Shown here in pieces: positions 33,154 through 43,943 of a stretch of 64,000 nt of DNA. Under the pieces are notes generated by a model. It saw only the letters and a list, made by a program, of their open reading frames with translations, was not told the DNA's origin and did not search any database. The stretch comes from Metamycoplasma hyosynoviae (GTDB lineage: Bacteria; Bacillota_I; Bacilli_A; Mycoplasmatales; Metamycoplasmataceae). Both the position numbers and the translations under genes were made by a program. The stretch is taken from contig NZ_SOCH01000004.1 in assembly GCF_004365165.1 (NCBI RefSeq), positions 1 through 64,000 on the forward strand, given 5' to 3'. Numbering within the stretch: the first letter of the stretch is position 1; each line of letters starts with the position of its first letter.

Positions 33154-33192
33154 AAAAAAAATATCAAATACTTTTTTCTTGCACTTGATATT
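33154..33192 (-). terminator. Terminator of the MIP-F1-like-MIB operon
   Basis: On the minus strand AATATCAA (33192-33185) pairs with TTGATATT (33167-33160) and a T-tract follows. It begins about 30 nt after the MIB stop codon and closes the 13-kb operon. Confidence 0.75.
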
Positions 33193-33223
33193 TATTATTT
33201 TAAACTTAAGCTTTTAACTTAGA

Positions 33224-35494
33224 TTAATTATATTCATTATCTTCTGATGAAGTTTCAACAATTAATCCATGATTTTGAAGGAATGAAACTAATTCAGGAA
33301 TATTTTCTGATTTAACTTGGCGAGGATCTAGTCCTTCTCCATAGTCTAATAGAATTTTTAGATTTCTATATCCTTGTTCAGTTAACATTTGACCTTTTTT
33401 CATTGTAACTCTAACATTTCTAGTTGCATGGTTTGAAAAGAATATCTTAGTTCTTGGCATTTGAGGTTGTTGAGTTATCATAATACCATCAAATTGAGCA
33501 TTATTTAACTCTTCAGCATCAATTTCAAACACATTGCTATTGTTGTATAAAGTTAAACGTTTTAGCATTCGCTTACCATTTGAAGGTTTTAATTCATCAT
33601 TAAAGATTAATCCACGTAATGATTTTCTTGTTTTAATTTTACTTAAATCAAGTCCTAAAGGTCAACTATTTTCGCCTTCTTTATGATCAGGACTTAATCC
33701 AGGTCCAAATCCACCTTGGAAGAATGGTTCATTATTTCTTACGAAATATACCATTCTAAGCCCATCGTTAATTCTACCTTTATCTTCATCTTCTTGGTCG
33801 AAACCTATAGTGTCAAAAGTAATTCTGGTAGCAATACGTTGTCATTTGGAATAATCAGAGCTTACATTGTAATCAACTGTATTAACCCATTCAACTTTTT
33901 TCAATGCAAATGGGTTAATAGTTCATTCATCGCGAAGTGAATTCCCTGTAGTTATTAAAGAAAGTTCTTTAATATTTTTGTTTTCAAGATATTTTAATGC
34001 ATCTGTATTCGTAGATTCAAAGAATACTTCAAGTTGAGGCAAGGTGTCAGGAAGTTCTTGGACTATTTCACCCATTTTTTGGTTAGCATCAATTTTACCA
34101 ACATTTAAGAAACGATATGAAGTAACATCAATATTCTTTTCTTTTAATTGTTTGATGATTTGTCTAGTTTTTTGATATCCTGCTTCATTAGCAAAGTCAA
34201 TTGTTATTACAATACCTTTGTTTAATTTGCCAGCTTCTTCTTTTTCTCTTTTTAGTTCGTGAATCTTGATACCATCAGAATTATTAATTCCAAGATCTTT
34301 AAATCTTTCATCATTATTTGGACTAATTTCTGTTTTAGTTCATCCTGGATAATTACCTTGAAGAACTGTATCAGGCGCACGTTTTCAGTCATCAATTTTT
34401 GAAGGAAAACCAAATACTCTTTTTTCTTCATTATCACGTCTGATTCTTTCAAATGTGCTATTAGAACCTGGAAATGGAGAAAATGATCTTGAATCTATTT
34501 CACCATTTTCATTTATGAAAACATTGTCTTCACTTGCGGTTAATCCTTTACGTAAATATGATTCCGCATTTTGTGAAAGTTTGTTAAATTTAGACATATC
34601 CAAACGAGGATATATAAGTACTAGTCTTTTGATTTCATCATCAATGCTTTCAATTTTCATTGGTTTGATTTTATCTCAATAGTATTGCTTATCTTCTTCT
34701 TTAAATCAATTAACCAAATTATCATTTTGCATTTGCTTATTGATAAAGTCTCTAAATTTAAAGTATTGTTTTTCAAATCAAAGACGGTTGTTACGCAAAT
34801 GTTCTTTGAATTTAAATTTCTCAGTATCTTCTTCAGGAAGATCTTTAATTGATTTATCAAAGTTATGGTTTAAACCTTGTTTAGCATGTTCCATATTAGC
34901 TTTTATAAGTTCATCAGTTACTTCAACATTAGTAATTTTAAAAGCAATTTCACTATAGTAAGGTTTTACATTTGTAATTCCTTTTTGTACATCACTAGGG
35001 TTATAAACTCTTTTAGCCGATTCTTCAACATCTACTTCAACATCAACACCAAAAATATTGATTTTTCTTTTGTTGTGAGTTACCTTAATTTCTTCATTTT
35101 CTTTAGGTTTAGGTTTTTCAACTGGTGGTTTAGGCACAGGAGTAGGAATAGGAGTTACTATAGGTGGTTTTGGTTTGGGTAAAGGTTCTGGTTTAACTTC
35201 AGGTGGTTTTGGAATAGAAGGGGTTGGAGTTGGCTTAGGTTCAGGTGGTTTTACTTCGTCTACTATTTTAATAATCTTAGGAATATTTTGATCTGTGACA
35301 CTAGGGTTAGCATTATTTAAATCAAGATCTCCTTTTTGGATCTTCATTTGTGGATCTCTTAGATCTAAATTTACAGAATTTGTACGTTTAGCTTGTGATA
35401 AATATCAAATGCTTGCTGCAGTAACAAGTGTACCTACAAAAGCTGATGATCCTACCAATGCTAATTTAGTTTTTTTCTTTTTTATAATACCCAT
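33224..35494 (-). CDS. MIB-type immunoglobulin-binding (blocking) virulence protein
   Basis: This 756-aa protein has an N-terminal membrane anchor (about 10-32, LALVGSSAFVGTLVTAASIWYL), then a long Pro/Lys spacer (about 75-135, repeats such as KPPEVKPEPLPKPKPP), then a large folded region. The folded region contains LRR-like strands (LYNNSNVFEIDAEELNNAQFDGIMI) and conserved stretches such as PFFQGGFGPGLSPDH and ENSWPLGLDLS. These features match the putative immunoglobulin-blocking virulence proteins related to Protein M. Such proteins grip the antibody light chain and present the heavy chain to the MIP protease. It is the last gene of the operon, 23 nt after the F1-like beta gene, and lacks a clear ribosome-binding site. 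Confidence 0.85.
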
Positions 35495-35517
35495 AATTTA
35501 TTTGCTAATTTTATTTA

Positions 35518-36936
35518 TTAGTTTCCTAGATTTCCTAATATTAATTTTTCTTCGTTCATTAACTTTAATTCTTCATCTGTAGGGATATTTAGATTTGATC
35601 CTATGTAACTAAATATTTCAGGACTTTGTTCTAAATATTCACCATTTAAGATTCTAATTACTGAATCAACTGTTTCTTCAAGAGGGACAAATACACCTTT
35701 TTCTTTGGTAAAATGTTCGGTCATAAAGAAGTTTTGGGTGAAGAAGTTTTCTAATTGTAAAGCTTTTTTAACAATTTTCTTGTTTTCAGCATCTAATTCA
35801 TCAAAACCTAAGATTAGAATAACATCTTCTAGATCTTTATAGGCTTTAATAATTCTTTTAGCTTCAATAATAGCTTCGAAGTGCTTTTTACCAATAATTT
35901 TTTCATCAACTGAGTTAGATGAAGATGCAAGTGGATCAAAAGCAGGGAAAATATTTTTAGCGGTTTGCGCTCTTGAAAGAACCAAACTACCATCTAAGTG
36001 GTTGAAAACAGCAACAGCAGAAGGGTCACTTAGATCATCCATTGGTAGAAAAATTGTTTGAAATGAAGTAATAGAACCATTTGCATTTTTGAAAAGTCTA
36101 TTTTCAACATTTGCAATATCACTTTCGAGAGTGGATTGATATCCACCAACAGATGGCTTTTTGCCAAGAGAAGCGCTAACTTCGTTTTCAGCTTGTACAA
36201 AACGGTAGATGTTATCGATAAATAGTAGTACATCTTCTTTTTCAATGTCACGGAAATATTCAGCTGCTGTTACGCCAATTGGAACAATCGACATTCTAGC
36301 TCCGGGTGATTCATTCATTTTTGAAATATACATAACTGAATTTTTCATAAGGTTAGAAGTTTCAAGTTCTTTGAAAAGTTCTACTCCTTCACGCGAACGT
36401 TCACCAGAACCAATGAAAATGTTGGCTGTTTTTGTTTCTTCACGGTTAACATTGAAAATAATTTCTTTCATTAAAACAGTCTTACCGACACCAGCTCCAC
36501 CAAATATTCCAAGTTTATAACCTTTTATAATAGGCATAAAAAAGTCTATTGCTTTAATTCCGGTTTCAACAATTTCAATTTTATTGTCCAAATATCTAGT
36601 TGGATTAATTGTTGAATTCATTTCAACATATTTTATGTCTTTGTTTCTATTAGGTAGCATTGGAATACCTCTAAAACTATAAATATTGTTTTTTGAGTTT
36701 TTACCAATAGGTACTAAGAAACTTTTGTTAGTTACAGTTACTTTGTCCGATAATTTGATTTCATCAAATAGGTAAATGATAATAGCTCTAATAGTAGTAT
36801 CATTTACTATTCTTTTAACTAGTAAATAAGTTTGACCATTATGCAATGTTATTATCGTGTTAAGAGCAGGAATTTGATTTTTAGCAAATTCAATTTCAAC
36901 TACGTCGGTTCAGAATTTTGTTATTTTTGGTTCCAT
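35518..36936 (-). CDS. F1-like ATPase beta-type subunit
   Basis: This 472-aa protein resembles the catalytic beta subunit of F1 but is divergent. It has P-loop GGAGVGKT (146-153), then GSGERSREGVELFKEL and the Walker B region VLLFIDNIYRF, and it lacks the exact DELSEE sequence. UGA-Trp occurs near the N terminus. It overlaps the preceding alpha-type gene by one base (TAATG) and carries AGGAG before ATG 36936. It is part of the seven-gene F1-like/X0 cluster known in Hominis-group mycoplasmas and M. mycoides. It is presumed to be the hydrolytic motor subunit on the cytoplasmic face. A genuine F1F0 operon is not in this window. Confidence 0.88.
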
Positions 36937-38474
36937 TATTTATCTCCTAACTGAATAGCAGCATTTTCTAAAAATTCAGTGCTTAAATCTAGAAATTCTT
37001 GATCTACTTCAATATCTCATTCAAGACCAATATATTGTGAATATTGTTTTAACCCGAATGCAAAGTAATTTTTATACATATTATCATCATATTTAGTTTG
37101 AGTTAAAATGGTATTAAAAATTAATTTAGCCGTAGTTTCATTGGCAATAAAATAATCTAGAAACATTAAAGCTTTTTGTTCGTCTTTAACACCTTCTAAC
37201 ACGTTTCAGGTAATAATTTTTGACATAAGTAAAACAAAGTGATATGAATATAAAGAATAACCTTTTTGATTGAACATTTTTTCAATTAATTTACCCTTAT
37301 GAAGTAAGGAAGTTGTTTCTTTATTAAATTCATAATCCAACATTGCAAGTTTCAAGTGTCTTTTGTATGTTTTATAAATTTTTCCAATTTCACGAGCAAC
37401 ATTAGTAATTGAACGCGATTGAACACTAGATCCTGTTCTTGAAACTGAAAGGTCAATATCAATAGCAGGAAGTTTCCCACTTGAAAATAGATCAGAACTT
37501 GTTACAATTTGACCATCTGTAATAGAAATTATATTTGAAGCAATAGAAGAAGTAATGTCTCCATCAACTGTTTTTACAATAGGAAGAGCAGTTATGGTTT
37601 TTTTGTTTACAAAAGAACCAGAACGTTCTAATAAACTAGAGTGTGCAAAGAACATATCTCCCGGCATAGCTTCTTTACCGACAGGTTTATCAGTTAGAAG
37701 TGCTATTTCACGGTAAATGTTGGCATGTTTTGAAAGATCATCAAAAATAATTAATACATCGTGTTCATGTGAAATATTTTCAGCATGTGCCATACCTACA
37801 TAAGGAGCTAAGTATTGTTCATAAGCACTAGTTGCAGGAGCATCTAAGATAATAACATTTTTTAAAACATCAAATGATTTAAGCGTGTTATAAAGCCTTG
37901 AAATATCTTCTCTTTTTTGTCCGATTGCTACATAAATACATTTAGTATTTTCTTTGGCTTGATTAATAATAGTATTAGTTGCAATATGAGTCTTACCAGT
38001 TTGACGGTCTCCAATAATTAATTCACGTTGACCTTTACCAATAGGAATTAATAAATCAATTGAAATAATACCTGTATAAAGTTGAGTATTTAAGGTTTTA
38101 ACTTTAGTTAAATCGTGGGCGCTACCAAAAATTTTACTTCCGTGTTTAGGATTTTTATGTTCTACTTTTTGAGGTTTGGGTAAAACGATGTTACCATTAA
38201 CATCAATAATTTTGCCATAGTATTCATCTGATGTATAAATCAAGTTTTCATTAGAAATTTCAATTAATTCATCATTGATATTTAATTTCTTTTCAGCATT
38301 ATTTGTTAATAAGAAAGCTTTTGTTTTAGTAGAACTTACAAGCATTAGTTGGTATGTTGGTTTATCTTTAATGGTAAAGAGTTGTCTTTGTTTGTAGTCA
38401 TATTCACCTTGAACTTCAACGATATAATCAAATATTGCCGAAATCCTTGGATTTTGTGATTTGGTTATTGCCAT
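36936..38474 (-). CDS. F1-like ATPase alpha-type subunit
   Basis: This 512-aa protein resembles F1 alpha. It has the P-loop GDRQTGKT (155-162), identical to the alpha motif, then CIYVAIGQKREDISRLY, and the conserved SVSRTGSSVQ region that supplies the arginine finger. The C-terminal helical part is divergent, with two UGA-Trp codons. It starts one base after the previous gene's stop and overlaps the beta-type gene by one base, so all are coupled. Together with the beta-type subunit it should form an alpha3beta3-like hexamer. Confidence 0.88.
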
Positions 38475-38475
38475 T

Positions 38476-40560
38476 TTATATTCCTTTCAATCCTCAGCCT
38501 AATAATGTAGCACCCGCAATGAGAACTATAACTGATATGATGATAATGGTAATGAATACCTTTTTAATATTTTTGTTTGTTAATTTACGATATTTTAGAC
38601 CTGTAATTATTGCTCATGCGATGGTGTTAATTAAACCAATTGCTAACATTAATGCGCCAAATGTAATTTGCAGTTTAGTTTGAGTGGCATTACCTTGTTG
38701 AGCAAGTCCTAATGCTTTGTCATAAGCGTTTTGAATTTCTTCAACTTTCTTAGAATCGCTTTTATTAATTTTCTTAGTTAAAGAAATTTTTCCTAATGTT
38801 TGAATTGAAGCAAAAGCTTTTGCAACTTTTGTTACATATGAATCAAATCATTTAGCGTAATTTAATGATTTAGAAGTTGAAAAGGCTTTTAATTCAAATA
38901 CATCTTTTGAAGCTTTACGATATAAAGTGTCAAGAACATTTAATTTAAAATTAAATTCATTGTAATTACTTTCAAGTAGTTCTTTAGCTTTACCTACATT
39001 TGCTTTAATTTCAGTTAATACATTTTCAAATACTATTGGTAGAAACGTTCAGAATGGAAGTCCGCTTAGTTTCGAACCCACAAGTGGTTCAATTAATAAA
39101 GCTTTAATACTTTCTGCTACTTTATTAGCCACTTTTTGGTTTGCAGGAGATACAACACCAGCATCATATATTCCTTGATCTTCCATTGAATTAAGCCCTT
39201 TGCTTAAAAGAAGCGAAACTTCATATATAAAGTTTGAGTTATTGTAATAAATCGTAGTTATTGCAGTAATCATACTAAATAATACATTTGCTATATCACT
39301 ATCACCTAGGTTATTGTAATCAAGTTTATCATCAATACCCAGTGCAGTATAAAGACTAGTAAATGAGTTTTTAAGTGTATTAATTTGCTCTTGTCTTAGA
39401 ATTTGGAATAATGGATTTGAATTATCTTCCATTTTTACTTCAAGTTCAGGAAAACTTCTTTGTTGTGATGGATCAATTCTATCTTGGACTGAAACCACTA
39501 CTTTGAAAGTGTTTGCACCACTATTAACACTAGTTATTTTTCCAACTCTATATGAATATCTTGTGTTAATAGGATTATCAAAGAAGAAAACGTTTTTTCC
39601 TGATTCAAATTCTGATTTGATATTATCCGCTGATAAATGTGCATATTCAGCGCTTACTATTGGTGTTAATCAAGGAAGCGATTCAATTTGTTGTTCTGTT
39701 TCAACTTTTTCGGTTGGTTTATCAGGAACAATTGAAGGTTTTGGAGGTTCTGGTGGTTTTTCGTTTGGTTTTGGAGTTGGTTCTTCTTCTTCAATTTTTT
39801 GACGCAAGTCAAAATCAACAAAACGATTTTTTATTTTACTTTGAACAAATGCTTCTCATGATTCAAAATCTTTTGGTTTTGTAATTTGAAGTCCATCAGG
39901 AGTAGGTTTTACTTCAATATCTTTATCAATTTCAGGAGTTTCTTCTGAATTGTAAATTATTTTTCCGATTTCTTTTTCAAGATTAACAAAGTAAGTTTCA
40001 ATGAATTTTGTAAGTTGTTCTTTAGTTATAACATTATCAATTTCTTCGATTTTCTTGATAGTGTTGCCTTCGCCTTTAATTACTTTTTCATAATTATAAG
40101 GATCTGTAAAACCATATTTTACTTGAACATAATTTTTCTTATTGAAGAATATATCACCAACTAAAAGTTTTTTCTCTTTTGATAAAACATGTGGTTGAAG
40201 GATGTGAAAGTCATATTTATAATAATCTTCAACTATTTTATCTTTATTGTCATTTAAGAATTTAATGATATTTTCAAGATAGATGATGGCGGCTGTTCTT
40301 TTCTTGAAATCCATTTTTTTGTCATTATTAACTCTTTTGCTTTCGTTTTGAAAGTAAGAAATAGCAACTTCAAGAACCTTTTTTAGACGTTTTTTAACTT
40401 CTTCTTTTGCAATGCCATCAAAAGTATCAAAATCTTTAGCAACTTCTTTTGGCTTTTCAGGTTTTTCTTCCGCTCTACGCGAAATTAAAGTTACAGCAGG
40501 AAGAATTGGAGTGATTAAAGCAGGAAAAACTAGAAATTTTTTCAATTTAGATTTATTCAT
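38476..40560 (-). CDS. F1-like cluster membrane protein with three helices
   Basis: This 694-aa protein has no known family outside mycoplasma F1-like clusters. It has an N-terminal hydrophobic segment (FLVFPALITPILPAVTLI), a long hydrophilic helical region with an acidic Pro-rich stretch, and two C-terminal membrane helices (ITFGALMLAIGLINTIAWAII and VFITIIIISVIVLIAGATLL). Three predicted spans match the published description of one X0 component. The bulk is probably exposed outside the cell and could link the motor to surface partners such as MIB/MIP. The start overlaps the end of the epsilon-like gene by 8 nt. Confidence 0.78.
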
Positions 40561-41020
40561 TGTTTTCTCCTTTCTTTAAATGCAAGATTTCCTCCATTTT
40601 TAATCTTCAAACTTGTTCTTCTAATTTTACTAGCTCAAGATATTCACTTAAATCTAGACCAATTTCATTTAATGAATGATAGTATCCAATTTTTTCATTT
40701 AAATTTTTAATTGTTGATTTAATCTTTTCTTTTCGTTGCTTAGTTTTTGAGTAAATATTTAACTCACTAGAGCTAGTTATTTTAAGCAGATTATCTTTTA
40801 AAACGAAGTTAGTGTTTTTTAAGAATATATAAGAATTTTTTTGTGTATCTAGGTCATTTATTTTAATTAGTGTATTTTTATAACTTCCAATCATATTTTG
40901 ATCTAGTAATTTTCAGTCATCTTCATCATCAACATTGATGTATACAAGAGCATGATCAATTTTCTTTGATTTATTACCGATGAAATTAATTTCTAATCTT
41001 AATCCAAGTTTCTTATCCAT
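40553..41020 (-). CDS. F1-like ATPase epsilon-type subunit
   Basis: This 155-aa protein, with two UGA-Trp codons, has an N-terminal beta-rich part and a C-terminal helical hairpin (KTKQRKEKIKSTIKNLNEKIGYYHSLNEIG). That is the general shape of F1 epsilon. Sequence identity to true epsilon is low, so the assignment rests on size, shape and position between the gamma-like and alpha-like genes. The start at ATG 41020 overlaps the gamma-like gene by 8 nt, with AAGGTG upstream. Confidence 0.65.
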
Positions 41021-41909
41021 TGTTATCACCTTCTTGTGAATCAAAGGAATTATTATTCTTGGTTAATAAAACAAGTTCTTCAATTTCATTTTCACGTTTG
41101 ATCTTCAATAGTTTTTTCTTGATCTTGCTAACCATTTCTTCAATGTCTTTAATGATTTTATTAACAGTAACAAGACCATTTTTTGCATTATAAAATGAAG
41201 ATTCAACAATTAATGCTCAAATAACATTTTCTAAATAGATGCTAATTTCATTATTAACAAAATCATCAATGTTAGGAAATATTTGATATTCCATAACATT
41301 TTCAGTAGGTTGCTCAGTATCACTTTTAGCAAGTTTATGAATATCTAGATTTTGAATTGGCAAAATATTAAATGATTCATTATAGTTTTTGTTGGTATTT
41401 ATAACAAAATGAACATTATCATAACTATTTTCTGAATACAATACTTTGATAATTTCAGCTAAATTGTTAGCAAGAAGGGGAGCGTCTGTAGAATCATAAG
41501 AATGGATTATTTCAAATTTATGTTCTAAGCAAAATTGTTTTGCTCTATTACCAACAGTAATAAATTCAACATTTTTCTTTGCTACTTTTTGTAATATCAT
41601 TTTTTCATATCTTGAATATGAGTCAGTTTGATATTTTTGTTCTTCGGTTAAATAAATTCAAAGTTCTTTTTGTTTTTTAATACGGAAAAATTTAAGAGTT
41701 TTATTATGAGAAACAAATTTATTATTTATGGCATATTTTTCATTTACAAGATCAATTAAATTTTTATTAAGCAAAGCATTTTGGATATAAAAATTTAATT
41801 GACTTGTTAATTTCATAATAGTGATTAAAAGTATGTTTTTGTCACTATTTGTTTTTAAGAGTATATGCTCTAAATTTTGTTTCTTTTGTTCTATTTTTTT
41901 AATATGCAT
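41013..41909 (-). CDS. F1-like ATPase gamma-type subunit
   Basis: This 298-aa protein has long N- and C-terminal helices (MHIKKIEQKKQNLEHILLK and KIIKDIEEMVSKIKKKLLKIKREKE) around a central alpha/beta domain with EFITVGNRAKQF. This is the expected form of the F1 central shaft. The N-terminal part lacks the usual I(R/K)xRIxSVKN motif in recognisable form. AGGAG precedes ATG 41909. It fits the F1-like/X0 cluster between the 185-aa protein and the epsilon-type subunit. Confidence 0.7.
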
Positions 41910-41920
41910 AGCAAACTCCT

Positions 41921-42478
41921 CTATTTGATGATTTTAACGTGAGTCTTATCGAAAAACAAATTGATTGGATCCATAATTGAGTCTTGATATGCAATCAAAG
42001 AAGGCAAGATTTCTACATATTTACCTTCAAGTAAAAGTGTTGAGATTAATTCGTTGTATTTACCTAAAAATAAATTTAATTCTTCATTTTCAAGTGATGT
42101 GGTCAATGAAGCAACATAAACATCAGAACCACTAAATGCAGAAATTATAGGAACCAATTTATTTGCTCCATATTTATTATCTACATTGTATGAAACTACA
42201 AAATTAGTAAATTGAATATCTTTTTGGTTAGCAAAAGCATCAGTATAAATATTGGTAAATGCTGCAAATGCTTCTGATTTTTGCGAAATTGTATTATTAA
42301 CCAAAATTGTATTAACTAATTTTTCAAAACTAATAAAGTTAGGATAATCTAGAATTTCATTGTAAATTTTGAACAAAGAAACAAAATTGGTTAAACCAAG
42401 AGCAATTTGTTTCTGTTCAATTTTTCTTTCGATTCTAGATTTTTTATCTTTGATTACAATTTTATTATTTTTTTTCAT
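41921..42478 (-). CDS. F1-like cluster soluble protein, 185 aa
   Basis: This 185-aa protein, free of UGA codons, begins with a very basic stretch (MKKNNKIVIKDKKSRIERKIEQK) and continues as a helical domain (FEKLVNTILVNNTISQKSEAFAAF). No membrane segment is visible. It occupies the position of the third cluster-specific protein of unknown function in mycoplasma F1-like loci. A stator or peripheral-stalk role is possible but unproven. It overlaps the multi-span gene by 14 nt and is followed by the gamma-like gene after 11 nt. Confidence 0.7.
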   Translation of the reverse strand: MKKNNKIVIKDKKSRIERKIEQKQIALGLTNFVSLFKIYNEILDYPNFISFEKLVNTILVNNTISQKSEAFAAFTNIYTDAFANQKDIQFTNFVVSYNVDNKYGANKLVPIISAFSGSDVYVASLTTSLENEELNLFLGKYNELISTLLLEGKYVEILPSLIAYQDSIMDPINLFFDKTHVKIIK

Positions 42479-43943
42479 AAGTAGTTTCCTTTAACTTTTC
42501 TTTTGTTTTGGAAATTTTTAGTAATATCACGATTAATTTTATTGCTGAGAACATAAAGAACGATACAGCAATCACAACATTTAATACTAAGAATATTTGT
42601 GTAATGTAGAGTGATGAATTAATAATATAGAAGATATTATTAGATTTAGATAGTAAATATTGATTTATTCCAAAGATGAACATTGAAAGCACCATCGCTA
42701 TCAAGAACGTAATTAGAAATATCATTTCAGTAATAGTAATTGAATTAGTTTTTTTCAAATATACAACAAGCATAGTAAGTGACATTACTGAAATAAAAAA
42801 GATATTTAATGCATTTACTAATTGAATATTTGAGTGAAGCCCTGCTACTAGTAGTGAAACTCAAAGCAACATTTGAAATAGTGAAAAGATTAATGAATTT
42901 ATTGAAGCACCATTTGGTTGTAGTTTCTTTTTGAAAGTAATTGCCAAATATAAAGAAGTAAGAATTAAACCAAATAAAATTTCAAATAAGTAGAAGTATT
43001 CAGTTTTATGATTAACAATTCCCAAATCAACTACTTTAATAGTGAAAACTTTAATAAATCATATGAATGTTGCTGCTAAATAAGTTAGAACCAACACTAA
43101 TTGGTCTTTGAAGAAGCTATATGTATATTGTTTCGCAAGCAAGAATTGAATTCTTGTAATGTTAACTGCAATTGCGAGAATTCCTAATAATAAAGCTAGT
43201 GAAATAACAATAACAAAGTTTTTAGCAGATTTATTTACAAATAAGTTTTTAAAGAAGTTGAAGATAATGTTATTTTCTAAAAATGCATTAGGATATATTG
43301 TAGCTTTAACTGTCATATAAACTAAGATAATAGAAACTACAAGAATTATAAATTGAGCAACTAATGAAACTATTGTAGGCCAAATCCTACCATATAAAAT
43401 AGGATCACTTTTTCTTTTAAGAAAGTAAATATAAAGTGAATATGAAAGATTTAATAAAAATAATGGAACGCATATAAACATTAAATAAAAATTTTGCATC
43501 AAGTCATTAGATAGAAAGAATATCAATGTAAACATTGAACTCATTGAAATCAATGCGTACAATATATATCAAGGCAAATACTTTTTGATTAACTCTTTTT
43601 GGAAATATACATTTAGATAATTTCTTGTTATTGAATATACAAAAACTGAAATTAGTAATGTAAATCGATAAAGAGCAATTGCAGTAGTATGTAATGTTGT
43701 TGGTGTATATATTTGTAGAAAATCATCGATTTTAAACAATTTTTCACCAAATATTGTTCTATCAGCTAAAAACATAAAAGTTAGTGAAAACGAAAAGAAT
43801 ATTAGAATAAGAATTATTTTGTAAATAAATGCTCATTTATTATTTTTTTCATTTTTCACATAACTTGAATATGACGTTAATAAACTAGTATTTAATTTTT
43901 TATCTTGAAAATGGCGTTCGTCTCGCGAACTTTTATCTACCAT
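42465..43943 (-). CDS. F1-like cluster polytopic membrane protein (X0 component)
   Basis: This 492-aa protein begins with about 45 charged residues (MVDKSSRDERHFQDKK) and then has roughly twelve hydrophobic helices, for example LILIFFSFSLTFMFL, LISMSSMFTLIFFLS and MIFLITFLIAMVLSM. It matches the twelve-span protein described for F1-like clusters and is the best candidate for the membrane sector X0. It lacks the features of F0 subunit a or c, so ion flow cannot be assumed. Its start lies inside the last codons of the MIP gene (11-nt overlap), which couples the two. Confidence 0.8.

Noticed and set aside
34877..35182. Plus-strand open frame opposite the Pro-rich region of the MIB gene.
   Set aside because: It is a low-complexity antisense shadow of the Pro/Lys repeat, with no ribosome-binding site or family resemblance.
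35518..38474. The alpha/beta-type genes as the cell's ordinary F1F0 ATP synthase.
   Set aside because: The neighbours are not F0 a, b, c or delta genes. The cluster has instead 12-span, 3-span and 185-aa proteins and divergent motifs, which fits the F1-like/X0 type.
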